Shown: positions 27,810-37,438, counted from the stretch's first letter. The stretch: 64,000 bases of DNA from Synechococcus sp. UW69 (GCF_900474185.1 NZ_UCNW01000008.1:620001-684000); one strand, 5' to 3'. Notes: a model not told the origin generated them from the sequence alone. Program-made: numbers and translations.

Positions 27810-29498
27810 ATGGCCAAACTCCTTTCTTTCTCTGACGAATCCCGCAGCGCCCTTGAGCGGGGTGTAGATGCACTCGCCGATGCAGTGCGCGTCACGATCG
27901 GCCCCCGGGGTCGCAACGTTGTGCTCGAAAACAAATTCGGCGCACCCGACATCGTCAACGACGGCGACTCGATCGCACGCGAAATCGAACTGGATGATCC
28001 GTTCGAGAACCTCGGCGCCAAGCTGATGCAGCAGGTGTCGTCAAAGACCAAAGACAAAGCCGGAGACGGCACCACGACCGCAACAGTCCTGGCTCAGGCC
28101 ATGGTGCGGGAAGGTCTGCGCAACACAGCTGCTGGCGCAAGCCCCGTGGAACTCCGCCGTGGCATGGAGAAAGCCGCCGCACAGATTGTTGCGGGACTGG
28201 GCGAGCGGAGCCAGGCCGTCGCCGGCGATGCCATTCGTCAGGTGGCCACGGTGAGCTCCGGGGGTGACGAAGAAGTCGGTCAGATGATTGCGGAGGCGAT
28301 GGACAAGGTGAGCACCGATGGGGTGATCACTGTTGAGGAATCGAAATCCCTGGCAACGGAACTCGAAATCACCGAAGGCATGGCCTTCGACCGCGGTTAC
28401 AGCTCCCCTTACTTCGTCACTGATGCCGATCGTCAGGTCTGTGAATTCGAAAACCCACTGATCCTGCTAACGGACCGCAAAATCAGCACGATCACAGATC
28501 TGGTCCCCGTGCTGGAGACCGTTCAGAAAAGTGGATCACCTCTGTTGATCCTCTCGGAGGAAGTGGAAGGCGAGGCTCTGGCAACGCTTGTGATGAACAA
28601 GAGCCGTGGGGTTCTGCAGGTGGCCGCTGTTCGGGCTCCCTCATTCGGAGAACGTCGCAAGGCAGCCCTCGCCGATATCGCCATCCTCACCGGCGGAACG
28701 CTGATCAGCGAGGACAAGGCGATGACCCTCGACAAGGTGACCCTCGAGGATCTCGGTAAAGCGCGCCGCGTCACCATCAGCAAGGAGAGCACCACGATTG
28801 TCGCCACGGACGACCATCGCCAGGCCGTGAGCGAACGCGTTGGCGCGATCCGACGTGAGCTGGAGGCCACCGAATCCGACTACGACCGCGAGAAGCTCAG
28901 CGAGCGGATCGCCAAGCTGGCCGGTGGCGTTGCAGTGATCAAGGTCGGTGCCCCGACGGAAACGGAATTGAAGAACCGCAAACTGAGAATCGAGGATGCC
29001 CTGAATGCAACCCGTGCCGCTATCGAAGAGGGCATTGTTGCCGGCGGCGGCAGCACATTGCTGCAACTCGCCGACAGCCTGAACTCGCTGGCGTCAAGCC
29101 TCAACGGCGACCAACGCACCGGTGTGGAGATTGTGCAACGGGCGCTGACCGCACCGATTCATCAGATCGCTACCAATGCCGGGCAGAACGGCGATGTTGT
29201 GATCGCTGGCATGCGCAGCAGTGGCCAGGGATTCAACGCCCTCAGTGGTGCTTATGAAGACCTGATGGCGGCAGGCATCGTCGACGCCGCAAAGGTGGTG
29301 CGTCTGGCTGTGCAGGATTCGATCTCAATCGCCTCTCTTCTAATCACGACCGAGGTTGTGATCGCCGACAAACCGGAACCTCCAGCACCTGCTCCGGCAG
29401 GAGACGGCGATCCCATGGGTGGCATGGGTGGAATGGGCGGCATGGGCATGCCGGGAATGGGTGGCATGGGTGGCATGGGCATGCCCGGAATGATGTGA
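27810..29498 (+). CDS. groEL: Chaperonin GroEL (monocistronic copy)
   Basis: 562 aa from ATG 27810, full length. It has the ATP-site motifs GPRGRNVV and [15 protein letters not shown], the apical region, and a C-terminal Gly-Gly-Met tail in two blocks, the usual disordered tail. No groES lies upstream, and no CIRCE inverted repeat was found in the 130-nt leader, so this looks like the second, groES-less copy known from cyanobacteria. The frame upstream to 27765 is not conserved. It meets nanE stop-to-stop at a TGATCA-rich palindrome. Confidence 0.96.
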   Translation: MAKLLSFSDESRSALERGVDALADAVRVTIGPRGRNVVLENKFGAPDIVNDGDSIAREIELDDPFENLGAKLMQQVSSKTKDKAGDGTTTATVLAQAMVREGLRNTAAGASPVELRRGMEKAAAQIVAGLGERSQAVAGDAIRQVATVSSGGDEEVGQMIAEAMDKVSTDGVITVEESKSLATELEITEGMAFDRGYSSPYFVTDADRQVCEFENPLILLTDRKISTITDLVPVLETVQKSGSPLLILSEEVEGEALATLVMNKSRGVLQVAAVRAPSFGERRKAALADIAILTGGTLISEDKAMTLDKVTLEDLGKARRVTISKESTTIVATDDHRQAVSERVGAIRRELEATESDYDREKLSERIAKLAGGVAVIKVGAPTETELKNRKLRIEDALNATRAAIEEGIVAGGGSTLLQLADSLNSLASSLNGDQRTGVEIVQRALTAPIHQIATNAGQNGDVVIAGMRSSGQGFNALSGAYEDLMAAGIVDAAKVVRLAVQDSISIASLLITTEVVIADKPEPPAPAPAGDGDPMGGMGGMGGMGMPGMGGMGGMGMPGMM

Positions 29499-29509
29499 TC
29501 AGCTGATCA
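29496..29509. repeat. 14-bp palindrome at the groEL/nanE junction
   Basis: TGATCAGCTGATCA is a perfect palindrome that contains both stop codons of the convergent genes. It has no T run, so it is a weak terminator candidate. Confidence 0.6.
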
Positions 29510-30188
29510 TTCCCTCGCGATAAGCGGTCACCTGGAGATCCACTCCGGTGATCGCCGTCCCAACGACCACGGTGTCTGCACCGGCCTGCAACGCTGAACG
29601 GGCGTCGGCCGGTGAGGAAATTCCCCCCTCACAGATCAGGCGCACAGAGCTGGGAAGGTCTGCGCGGAGCTGGGGGAGAAGATCAAGCGCAGGTGGGCGC
29701 TGCTGCGCTGTCGCCTCCGTGTAGCCGTAGAGCGTGGTCCCAACCCAGTCACAGCCAAGTTCGGCCGCACGCAGTCCATTGTCGAGCGAATCCACGTCAG
29801 CCATCAGGGGAGCACGCAGCTCATCACGGGTGCGCTGCACCAACGTGGCAAGATCCTGACCAGCAGGCCGCTTACGGGCTGTAGCGTCAATCGCGATCAC
29901 ATCGGCACCTGCAGACCACACAGCCTGGATCTCTTTCCATCCCGGGGTGATGTACACGGAACTATCGGGGAACGTGCACTTCCACAAGCCGATGATCAAG
30001 GCATCTGGGCAGCGACGACGCACAGCACCAATATGTTCAGGGCTTTCCAAGCGCACACCGACTGCCCCATTTCGCAGGGAGGCTTCGGCCATGGCAGCGA
30101 TCACATCAGGGTGGCGCATCGGCGAGCCTTGTGGTGCCTGCACCGAAACGATCAGCCCCTGATCAAGGGATTCAGGGTTCGGAATCAT
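29499..30188 (-). CDS. nanE: Putative N-acetylmannosamine-6-phosphate 2-epimerase
   Basis: 229 aa TIM-barrel protein. Family features are LIVSVQAPQGSPM at the start, IIGLWK, the catalytic Lys/Asp surrounding VIAIDATARKRP, MADVDSLDNGLRA, and the phosphate-binding ICEGGISSPADAR and VVVGTAIT. It interconverts ManNAc-6-P and GlcNAc-6-P. No sialate lyase (NanA) or kinase (NanK) is nearby, so its role here is uncertain. It is the last gene of the ctaA-ctaB-ABC-repeat unit. Confidence 0.88.
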   Translation of the reverse strand: MIPNPESLDQGLIVSVQAPQGSPMRHPDVIAAMAEASLRNGAVGVRLESPEHIGAVRRRCPDALIIGLWKCTFPDSSVYITPGWKEIQAVWSAGADVIAIDATARKRPAGQDLATLVQRTRDELRAPLMADVDSLDNGLRAAELGCDWVGTTLYGYTEATAQQRPPALDLLPQLRADLPSSVRLICEGGISSPADARSALQAGADTVVVGTAITGVDLQVTAYREGMIS

Positions 30189-30193
30189 GGTGT

Positions 30194-30898
30194 TCAGGCA
30201 GCCTTCTGGAAATCGTCATCTTCTCGGCTCGGAAGCCAACGCCGAAGCGAACGCGGAGTAGTGATGGGGGGAGCCGGCACAGGACCAGCAGTGAAGGTCT
30301 GTTGAAGAGCCGTCCCTTCAACCAACAACTCTTCCTCCGCTACAACCTCTTCCTCAACCAACAACTCTTCCTCCGCTACAACCTCTTCCTCAACCAACAA
30401 CTCTTCCTCCGCTACAACCTCTTCCTCAACCAACAACTCTTCCTCCGCTACAACCTCTTCCTCAACCAACAACTCTTCCTCCGCTACAACCTCTTCCTCA
30501 ACCAACAACTCTTCCTCCGCTACAACCTCTTCCTCAACCAACAACTCTTCATCCGCTACAACCTCTTCCTCGGCTACAACCTCTTCCTCCGCCAGGATCT
30601 CAGGAGCGAAGCAAGGCTCCTCAGCAACCGCAATCTGCAACGGTTCAACAGCAGGAGAAACGCTGGAGTCAGCCACTGTGGAACTGAACTCACGAGTGGA
30701 ACTGAACTCACGATCCGAGACCGTCGGCTCAGGCAAGCTCAGGTCAACATCACCAGCGCTTTTAAATCCGTAGCGGTGAACCCACTGACTAATCAGGCGA
30801 GACAGCAAGGCCTCATCACTTGTGGTCCTGGCCTCCTGGATCTGAAGGGCCAGAGCGTTCTGTCGACGCGACGGCTGCTGAAACGGGGAAGAAAGCAC
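30194..30898 (-). CDS. Acidic tandem-repeat protein of unknown function
   Basis: 234 aa. The first 65 residues form a possible helical domain (ALALQIQEARTTSDEALLSRLISQWV). A Ser/Thr linker follows, then a block of about seven 12-residue repeats of VEEEVVAEEELL, and a Pro-rich basic C-terminus ending DDDFQKAA. The repeat block is strongly acidic with hydrophobic pairs every few residues, so it may form amphipathic helices or stay extended. It starts 4 nt after the ABC permease and ends 5 nt before nanE, clearly in the operon. I do not recognise a family. Confidence 0.75.
   Translation of the reverse strand: MLSSPFQQPSRRQNALALQIQEARTTSDEALLSRLISQWVHRYGFKSAGDVDLSLPEPTVSDREFSSTREFSSTVADSSVSPAVEPLQIAVAEEPCFAPEILAEEEVVAEEEVVADEELLVEEEVVAEEELLVEEEVVAEEELLVEEEVVAEEELLVEEEVVAEEELLVEEEVVAEEELLVEEEVVAEEELLVEGTALQQTFTAGPVPAPPITTPRSLRRWLPSREDDDFQKAA
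30320..30571 (-). repeat. Seven tandem copies of a 36-bp unit (12 codons)
   Basis: Unit boundaries on the plus strand are 30320, 30356, 30392, 30428, 30464, 30500 and 30536. The first six copies are identical base for base. The seventh differs by one base (C to A at 30551, giving Asp for Glu). A partial copy follows to about 30593. The unit is a multiple of three, so copy changes keep the frame. Confidence 0.97.
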
Positions 30899-30902
30899 GG
30901 AT

Positions 30903-31766
30903 TCAGGAGAGTTTGCGGTTGAGCAGCGGGCGAATCACAAGAAACAGCCCGATGGTGAGGAGCAGCAGGATCAGCAGGCAAGTGGTGCCGGTGACATCCC
31001 CGTAGGGGGCCTCCAACAAAACTGCCGAGAGGTCAAGAGGACCTTGGTAGGCCGCTCGAATGGGTTCAATCGCGAAGGTAAGAGGATTCAAGGCCGCAAG
31101 CCACCCCAGCCAGGTCGGCATGAAGGACAAAGGAGCAAGGGCCGTGCTGGCGAAGAGCAAGGGCAAGTTGGCCACAAAAATCACGGCGATCAACTCGATG
31201 TGGCCAGGCAAAGCGAACGCCAACCCAAGGCTGAGGGCTGTCACGGCAAACACCAGGAGCAGCAGCGTCACCAGCACCAAAACAAGGCCGCTGACGCCAG
31301 GCCACCCGTAGCCGAGCACGGCCGCCGTGCCCATGATGACCAAACTCTGCAGCAGGCTGAGCGCGGTGATGTAGATCACCGACGCAAGCACGATGGAACT
31401 GCGGCTTCGCAGGGGTGCCACAAGTAAACGATTGAGGAAGCCGAATTCGCGGTCGAACATCACCGGTAGCCCGGCGTTCAGAGCACCGCTGAATGCCGTG
31501 AAGACAATGACTCCAGCACCAAGAAAACGGCCATAGCTCATCCCGCCTGGGAGCAGGCCCTCAGGGGCGTTAGCGAAGAGCGCGCCGAACAGAATCAACC
31601 AGATCAATGGTTGCAGAATCCCAGCGATCAAGGTCGAGGGACGACGCATTAACTGAAGAAACAAACGCCGGGTAAGGGCCCAAGTCTCCTGGCTGAGCTC
31701 AGCGAAGGCTCCGGATTGCTGCTGCTGGAGAGCAATTGATGCTGTGGGGGAGGTCATCATTGGCAC
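30903..31766 (-). CDS. ABC-2 type exporter permease
   Basis: 287 aa with about six membrane segments. The ABC-2 pattern is visible in RPSTLIAGILQPLIWLILFGALF, FDREFGFLNRLLVAPL and the late LNPLTFAIEPIRA. It pairs with the ATPase immediately upstream (the ATPase ends at 31767 and this starts at 31766). The substrate is unknown. The pair resembles DrrAB/NodIJ-type exporters. Confidence 0.9.
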   Translation of the reverse strand: MPMMTSPTASIALQQQQSGAFAELSQETWALTRRLFLQLMRRPSTLIAGILQPLIWLILFGALFANAPEGLLPGGMSYGRFLGAGVIVFTAFSGALNAGLPVMFDREFGFLNRLLVAPLRSRSSIVLASVIYITALSLLQSLVIMGTAAVLGYGWPGVSGLVLVLVTLLLLVFAVTALSLGLAFALPGHIELIAVIFVANLPLLFASTALAPLSFMPTWLGWLAALNPLTFAIEPIRAAYQGPLDLSAVLLEAPYGDVTGTTCLLILLLLTIGLFLVIRPLLNRKLS

Positions 31767-32780
31767 TCAACGCATGGATTGACGCTTTTCCTTCTTGACG
31801 TCGCGCTGGCCTGCGATGGCCAGTTCAGCATCCATCAGGGTGCGTCCTGTTGCCTGAAGGTAGACATCATCGAGGCTTGGACGACTTTGGGCCAAGGCAA
31901 AGACAGGGAGGCCTGCACCATCAAGGGTTTGACGAAGTTGGTCGATCACGGGCCCACCTTCAATCACCAGGTTGAGGGAAAACCCCTGAGCTCGGTTCAC
32001 CACCACCTCAAGAACCCCATTCAGCGGTTCAAGCAGCGCACGCACCTTGGCCGCCTCTTCAGCAGTGCTGAACTCTCGGACCCGGAGGGTGACGCGATCA
32101 CCCCCAAGCCTTTGCTTGAGCTGGTCCGGAGTGCCTTCAGCTATCACCCGACCGTCATCGATGATCGCCATCTGATCAGCAAGTGCCTCCACCTCTTCCA
32201 GGTAGTGACTGCTCAGAAGAACAGTGGTGCCCTCCTGAACCAGCTGACGCAACAGTTGCCAGATGGCACTCCTGCTCTCGATGTCCAATCCAACGGTGGG
32301 TTCATCAAGCACGAGCAACCGGGGACGGTGCAGCAAACCGGCCGCCAGATCGAGCCGACGACGCATGCCACCGGAATAGGTACCGCAGCGGCGATCAATC
32401 CAGTCGCCCATGGCGAGGCGTTCAATCAGATCAGCAATTCGGGTTTCGCGATCCTTCCGCTGCAAGTGGTACAGATCACCTTGAAGCTGCAGCAGTTCTC
32501 GACCGCTCAGAATCTTGTCAATAGCTACCTCTTGGGCCACATAACCCATGAGTTGGCGGATGGCTCTTGGCTCCGCCAGCCCGTCCACACCGCCCACATG
32601 TACGGAACCGCCATCGGGGGCGAGCAAGGTGGCCAGAATGCGCATGGCCGTTGTTTTACCGGCACCATTCGGGCCAAGAAGCCCGTAGAGGCACCCTTCA
32701 GGAACGGTGAGATCAAGCTCACGTAGAGCCGTAACCGAGCCGTAGGACTTGGAAATCTTCCGCAGTTCAATCAACGCCAT
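31767..32780 (-). CDS. ABC exporter ATP-binding protein (DrrA-like)
   Basis: 337 aa. Walker A GPNGAGKTT, signature YSGGMRRRLDLA, Walker B LLVLDEPTVGLD and the His-switch SSHYLEE are all intact. A C-terminal domain of about 100 residues follows, as in the DrrA/daunorubicin-resistance-like group. It energises the adjacent ABC-2 permease. It lies 50 nt downstream of ctaB; the location behind heme A genes suggests, but does not prove, a link with oxidase assembly. Confidence 0.92.
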   Translation of the reverse strand: MALIELRKISKSYGSVTALRELDLTVPEGCLYGLLGPNGAGKTTAMRILATLLAPDGGSVHVGGVDGLAEPRAIRQLMGYVAQEVAIDKILSGRELLQLQGDLYHLQRKDRETRIADLIERLAMGDWIDRRCGTYSGGMRRRLDLAAGLLHRPRLLVLDEPTVGLDIESRSAIWQLLRQLVQEGTTVLLSSHYLEEVEALADQMAIIDDGRVIAEGTPDQLKQRLGGDRVTLRVREFSTAEEAAKVRALLEPLNGVLEVVVNRAQGFSLNLVIEGGPVIDQLRQTLDGAGLPVFALAQSRPSLDDVYLQATGRTLMDAELAIAGQRDVKKEKRQSMR

Positions 32781-32830
32781 CAGGCACCGTCAGGGACATC
32801 CTCGGGCAATCCAGGGAATCTAAAGAGTGT

Positions 32831-33814
32831 TCATTGAATCCCCATGAGCAGGTAGAGAAGCTGCATCACCTGGTAAGCAAAGCCTGATGCAAGATCCGTT
32901 CGACTGAGAATCAGCAGCAGGCACAGACCGAACAGGTAAAGAATCGACCAACGGAACAGAGCCTTGGCATTCAGAAGGCTGTCGGGATCAAGAGAAAGTC
33001 GGTCGACGAGCTGCAGCAGCCGACCGTTGTAGGGAAGCAGCATCAGACCGTAGAAGACACCACCGGAGGGCAGGGCGAACACTCCCAAACCGCTCAGCAG
33101 GACGGTGATCCAGCCATAGGTCTTGATCGCCCGCGCTGTCACCACAGGGCCTTTGACGACCGGCAGCATCGGAATACCAACAGCGCGGTAGTCCTCGCGC
33201 AACAAAAGTGCCAACGCCCAGAAGTGGGCTGGCGTCCAGACCATCACCAGAGCGAACAGCCACCAGCCCCCGAGGCCAACATGACCGGTGGCGGCAGCAG
33301 CCCCCACAAGGGGTGGAATCGCCCCGGCAACGCCACCAATAACGATGTTCTGTGACGTCCGCGGCTTGAGCAGAGCTGTATAGAGCAGGACGTAACTGCA
33401 AAGACCGAGCAGGGACAGTCCGGCAGCGAGACAGTTCACGCCACTCACCAGCAACATCGCCGCTGCCAAAGTGCAGGCGATGGCTCCGGCGAACGCACTG
33501 GTGGGCGAAAGCCGACCGGAGGGAAGTGCCCGACCGCTGGTGCGGGCCATCCGGCCATCGAGATCCTGTTCCCACAAACAGTTCAGAACACCAGCGGCAG
33601 CTGAAGCGAGAGCTCCTCCCCCCAGGGTGCACACCAGCCGCGGCGAGGAGAGGGGCCAGCCCTCACTGAGAGCCATTCCCCCCAGAGTGGTGGCAAGCAG
33701 CAGAGGGATGAGTCGCGGTTTGGCGACTTCCAGCCAGGCTGGAAGTTTCACCCGCTTGCGGGAGGGAACCACCTCCTCACGGGTCGGACGAACGATTGAT
33801 GTGAGTTCAGCCAT
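32831..33814 (-). CDS. ctaB: Protoheme IX farnesyltransferase (heme O synthase)
   Basis: 327 aa from ATG 33814, which overlaps the ctaA end by 8 bp. UbiA-family membrane enzyme with an Asp-rich motif [15 protein letters not shown] and [19 protein letters not shown]. It adds the farnesyl tail to heme B for cytochrome oxidase. Several hydrophobic helices follow. The frame to 33889 is an upstream extension inside ctaA. Confidence 0.94.
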   Translation of the reverse strand: MAELTSIVRPTREEVVPSRKRVKLPAWLEVAKPRLIPLLLATTLGGMALSEGWPLSSPRLVCTLGGGALASAAAGVLNCLWEQDLDGRMARTSGRALPSGRLSPTSAFAGAIACTLAAAMLLVSGVNCLAAGLSLLGLCSYVLLYTALLKPRTSQNIVIGGVAGAIPPLVGAAAATGHVGLGGWWLFALVMVWTPAHFWALALLLREDYRAVGIPMLPVVKGPVVTARAIKTYGWITVLLSGLGVFALPSGGVFYGLMLLPYNGRLLQLVDRLSLDPDSLLNAKALFRWSILYLFGLCLLLILSRTDLASGFAYQVMQLLYLLMGIQ

Positions 33815-34736
33815 GACAGGCCTCCAACGAGGTGTCGTCGAGAACGACGGAACGGGACGGTGAGGGGCGGCCCTCCGGAGATCGGACAAGAAGCGCCGCC
33901 ATTAAGGCGATCAACAGGGCAGCCACGAGCTGGTGCGCAATGGTCACCGCGGGTTGCGACAGACCGAGGCGAAGGGTGAGGACACCAAGCGCCACCTGAG
34001 TCAGCACCAGGAGAACCACCCCAGCAAGCCAGGGCCACTGGCGGCGGGCCCAACCACCAGCCAGCAGTGCCGCTCCGGCGAAGACCAGCAGAACAACGGC
34101 CACCGGCATCGCCGTGACGCGATGGGAGAGAACCAGATGACAGGCCTCGCCCCCAGCGAGGCAACGCTGCCCTGCCCAAGAGGTGGCTAGTCGACCACCG
34201 AGAAGACATTGGGTAAAGACCGACAACAGCCCAAGCAGTGCCGAGATGCGCCACCAGAGCGGAGCCGCGACGGCAGCGGGATGAAGCAGGCGTTGCGTCA
34301 ACCCACTCAGCAGTGCAACAAGCGTGAGAGCAAGAGCCAAGTGGGCAGTCACGACACCCGATGGGAGCAGGTGGGTCACCGTCAAAGCACCCAGCCCTCC
34401 CTGCATGGCCACAAGAGCCATCAGGCCAGCCGCCAGCCAGGGCAGCCATGAAGGAAGCTGACGCCGCCGAACCGTCGTCGTCACAGCCATCACCACCAGG
34501 GCGATGCCGACGACGAAAGCGTCAAGGCGATGGAACCACTCCAGAAACACCTGAACATTCATCTGGCGACCCGGCAGAAATGAGCCAAAGCACAAAGGCC
34601 AGTCGGGACAAGCCAAGCCGGCCTCCATCACGCGCGTCGCACCACCGATCACCACCAAAGCGATGACGGCGACTACCAAGTGCGCCGATAACAACCCAAG
34701 ACGTCGACGAAGAGTCGACATTGAAGAAAGGATCAT
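33807..34736 (-). CDS. ctaA: Heme A synthase (CtaA/COX15)
   Basis: 309 aa with eight hydrophobic segments. Heme-binding His are in [27 protein letters not shown] and [10 protein letters not shown], two in each half of the duplicated fold. The Cys pairs ACPDWPLC and CLAGGEAC are the redox-active type found in CtaA. ATG 34736 has a GGAG eight bases upstream; an internal ATG lies at 34721. It oxidises heme O to heme A. First gene of the minus operon, divergent from coxB. Confidence 0.93.
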   Translation of the reverse strand: MILSSMSTLRRRLGLLSAHLVVAVIALVVIGGATRVMEAGLACPDWPLCFGSFLPGRQMNVQVFLEWFHRLDAFVVGIALVVMAVTTTVRRRQLPSWLPWLAAGLMALVAMQGGLGALTVTHLLPSGVVTAHLALALTLVALLSGLTQRLLHPAAVAAPLWWRISALLGLLSVFTQCLLGGRLATSWAGQRCLAGGEACHLVLSHRVTAMPVAVVLLVFAGAALLAGGWARRQWPWLAGVVLLVLTQVALGVLTLRLGLSQPAVTIAHQLVAALLIALMAALLVRSPEGRPSPSRSVVLDDTSLEACHG

Positions 34737-34938
34737 CGAACAAGCTCCATCCGATGCAACCCAGAAGGGATTGCTCGGACCGTAGCGATGCAGAACATGG
34801 CGTCATGCTTTATGGCCATCTGCGAAACAAACAGGGGAAAGATCATCCCCTTTCCCTGACAGAAATGAGGCCTTAACAATCACTTCATGGAGATACGCAG
34901 CCAGGCCCATACGCTGATGAAAACCTGGGATTCATCGG
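34737..34938. promoter_or_regulatory. Divergent control region between ctaA and coxB
   Basis: 202 nt with no credible gene. It holds an imperfect inverted repeat, CAGGGGAAAG (34832-34841) and CTTTCCCTG (34850-34858), separated by eight bases, which could be a regulatory site or an RNA hairpin in either transcript. Promoter boxes could not be assigned with confidence. Confidence 0.45.
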
Positions 34939-35769
34939 GTGCAGATCCCATCCGCCATTCTCACGTTAGTGATTGGGATGGTCCTTGCTTTGGGCGGTCT
35001 TTGGATCGGTCAGAACATCAACCTCCTTCCCATCGACGCGAGCGCCAACGCGCCAATTTACGACGAACTGTTTAAGGTTCTGTTCACGATTGGCAGCATT
35101 CTATTTGTTGGAATTACTGGTCTTCTCGTCTTCAGCTTGATTCGATTCCGACGGCGTAGCGGTCAACTTGGTGATGGTTTAGCCATTGAAGGCAATCTTC
35201 CCCTTGAAATTTTCTGGACAGCAGTTCCAGCTGTTGTCGTGCTTTTTGTTGGCCTATACAGCTACGACATCTACGACCGGATGGGTGGCATGGTGCCACT
35301 GGCCCATGACCACATGGGTGGGGCCCACGAGGAGCAGATATGGGGAGGCATCAGTTCCGGATCGATTGAATCAGCGGCAGCAACGAATGTCTTACCCGTT
35401 GAAGTGACGGCCATGCAATTTGCCTTTCTCTTTCATTACCCAGATGGGGATATCACTTCAGGCGAGCTTCATGTTCCATCCGATCGACCAATCACCCTTC
35501 GCATGGAAGCAAAAGATGTGATTCATGCATTTTGGGTCCCTGAATTTCGCTTGAAACAGGATGTCATCCCAGGCCAACCAACCCAGCTGAGCTTTACGCC
35601 AACCCGCACGGGACGCTATCCGATCGTTTGCGCCGAACTCTGTGGCCCTTACCACGGCGGAATGCGCTCCACCGTCGTAGTGGAAAGCCCGGAAGACTGG
35701 AACAACTGGTACAAACAAAACGCCAAAGCAGCACCGGAAGACGAGCCCATCAACATCGCGAACGCCTGA
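34939..35769 (+). CDS. coxB: Cytochrome c oxidase subunit II
   Basis: 276 aa from GTG 34939. Two membrane helices (about residues 5-25 and 45-68) precede a periplasmic or lumenal CuA domain. The copper ligands are in HAFWVPEF (His) and CAELCGPYHGGM (two Cys, His, Met). The insertion rich in His and Met (GGMVPLAHDHMGGAHEE) lies between helix 2 and the CuA domain. It accepts electrons from cytochrome c6 or plastocyanin. Codons in this gene look more AT-rich than those of its neighbours. Confidence 0.94.
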   Translation: MQIPSAILTLVIGMVLALGGLWIGQNINLLPIDASANAPIYDELFKVLFTIGSILFVGITGLLVFSLIRFRRRSGQLGDGLAIEGNLPLEIFWTAVPAVVVLFVGLYSYDIYDRMGGMVPLAHDHMGGAHEEQIWGGISSGSIESAAATNVLPVEVTAMQFAFLFHYPDGDITSGELHVPSDRPITLRMEAKDVIHAFWVPEFRLKQDVIPGQPTQLSFTPTRTGRYPIVCAELCGPYHGGMRSTVVVESPEDWNNWYKQNAKAAPEDEPINIANA

Positions 35770-35770
35770 C

Positions 35771-37438
35771 ATGACCATCAGCCTGCCCCCTGAAACATCC
35801 AGTCCCCCACATCTTCAACCCAGCGGATGGTTGCGGTATTTCAGCTTCAGCGTTGATCACAAGGTGATCGGTCTGCAGTACCTCGTTTGTGGCTTTGCTT
35901 TTTATCTCATTGGCGGAGCACTGGCGGGTGCGATTCGAACGGAACTCACCAGCCCCGTTTCCGACTTCATGGCACGGGATGTCTACAACCAGGTTTTAAC
36001 CCTCCACGGCACTGTGATGATCTTCCTCTGGATCGTCCCTGTGGTGAATGGTGCCTTTGGGAACTATTTAATCCCTTTTTATGTTGGAGCGCGGGACATG
36101 GCTTTCCCACGCCTTAATGCTGTTGCTTTTTGGTTGATTCCTCCAGCCGGATTAATGCTGATCACCAGCTATTTCCTAACGGGTGCTGCACAATCTGGCT
36201 GGACCGCTTATCCACCACTCAGCATCACTACGCCAGCTACAGGACAAGTCATCTGGATCCTGAGCGTGTTGCTGCTTGGCGGAAGCTCGATCTTCGGAGG
36301 CATTAATTTCATCGCCACAATTCTCAAGCTGCGTCGCCCCGGCCTGAAGTTGATGCAGCTACCCATGTATTGCTGGGCCATGTTGGGGACCAGCATTCTT
36401 GTGGTTCTCTCAACACCAGTTCTCGCCGGAACATTGGTTTTACTGAGTTTCGATATTGTTGCCCACACAGGATTTTTCAATCCAACCCTTGGCGGAAATG
36501 TTGTCGTCTACCAGCATCTGTTCTGGTTCTATTCTCACCCAGCCGTTTACATCATGGTCTTGCCAGCCTTTGGCTTGGTGAGTGAAATCTTGCCGGTTCA
36601 TGCCCGCAAGCCGCTTTTCGGATACGTGACCATGGTGTACTCGATCATGGCCATTGTTGTTTTGGGCCTGATCGTGTGGGCCCACCACATGTTCACCAGC
36701 GGAACACCTCCCTGGATGCGACTGTTTTTCACCATTGCCACAGCCTTCATTGCTGTTCCAACCGGCATTAAATTCTTCAATTGGTTGGCAACACTCTGGG
36801 GCGGACGCATCAGCCTCAACAGCGCCATGCTGTTTTCTTGCGGCTTCATTGTGAACTTCGTGCTTGGAGGCATCACAGGCGTCGCCTTGGCACAGGTGCC
36901 TTTCGACATCCATGTCCACGACACCTACTTCGTCGTCGCTCATTTCCACTACATCGTCTTCGGTGGTTCGGTCTTTGTAATCTTCGCGTCGATTTACCAC
37001 TGGTACCCCAAATTCACCGGCCGAATGCTGAATGAGGATCTTGGTCGGCTGCACTGTGCTCTCACCTTCATCGGTTTCAATCTGTGCTTCGGTCCGCAGC
37101 ATTGGTTGGGCCTCAACGGCATGCCGCGACGTGTTGCTGAATACGACCCCCAATTCACCCTGATCAATCAGATCAGCTCCGTCGGAGCCCTGCTGATGGC
37201 CATCAGCACCCTGCCCTTCCTTTGGAATGTGATCCACAGCGCCCTGAGCGGTCCTGTCGCAGGAGACAACCCCTGGGAAGCGCTGACTCCCGAATGGCTG
37301 ACCAGTTCTCCGCCACCAGTTGAAAACTGGATCGGCGAAGCCCCTCTCGTGGAAGAGCCCTACGGATATGGCGTCCCACCGGACGAGCTTGACCTCACCG
37401 CAACCAGCGGTCGTGATCTCTGGAGCAGCGGCAAATGA
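35771..37438 (+). CDS. coxA: Cytochrome c oxidase subunit I
   Basis: 555 aa with about 12 membrane segments. Heme and CuB ligands are seen in LTLHGTVMIF, FWFYSHPAVYIMVLPAFG (with the His-Tyr pair), WAHHMFTSG and YFVVAHFHYIVFGG. The Tyr of the K-channel cross-link is in the HPAVY stretch. This is the aa3-type catalytic subunit. It overlaps the coxC start (ATGA). The first half is clearly more AT-rich than the second. Confidence 0.97.
   Translation: MTISLPPETSSPPHLQPSGWLRYFSFSVDHKVIGLQYLVCGFAFYLIGGALAGAIRTELTSPVSDFMARDVYNQVLTLHGTVMIFLWIVPVVNGAFGNYLIPFYVGARDMAFPRLNAVAFWLIPPAGLMLITSYFLTGAAQSGWTAYPPLSITTPATGQVIWILSVLLLGGSSIFGGINFIATILKLRRPGLKLMQLPMYCWAMLGTSILVVLSTPVLAGTLVLLSFDIVAHTGFFNPTLGGNVVVYQHLFWFYSHPAVYIMVLPAFGLVSEILPVHARKPLFGYVTMVYSIMAIVVLGLIVWAHHMFTSGTPPWMRLFFTIATAFIAVPTGIKFFNWLATLWGGRISLNSAMLFSCGFIVNFVLGGITGVALAQVPFDIHVHDTYFVVAHFHYIVFGGSVFVIFASIYHWYPKFTGRMLNEDLGRLHCALTFIGFNLCFGPQHWLGLNGMPRRVAEYDPQFTLINQISSVGALLMAISTLPFLWNVIHSALSGPVAGDNPWEALTPEWLTSSPPPVENWIGEAPLVEEPYGYGVPPDELDLTATSGRDLWSSGK

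Noticed and set aside
30131-30922. 263-codon plus-strand frame with NQQLFLRYNLFL repeats
   Set aside because: It is the antisense reading of the acidic repeat gene and also crosses the nanE start; the minus-strand frame fits the operon spacing.
31779-32726. 315-codon open frame on the plus strand
   Set aside because: Lies exactly opposite the well-supported ABC ATPase gene and has no recognisable motifs.
35771-37438. Long minus-strand frames opposite coxA
   Set aside because: coxA has all heme-copper ligands; the antisense frames lack motifs.
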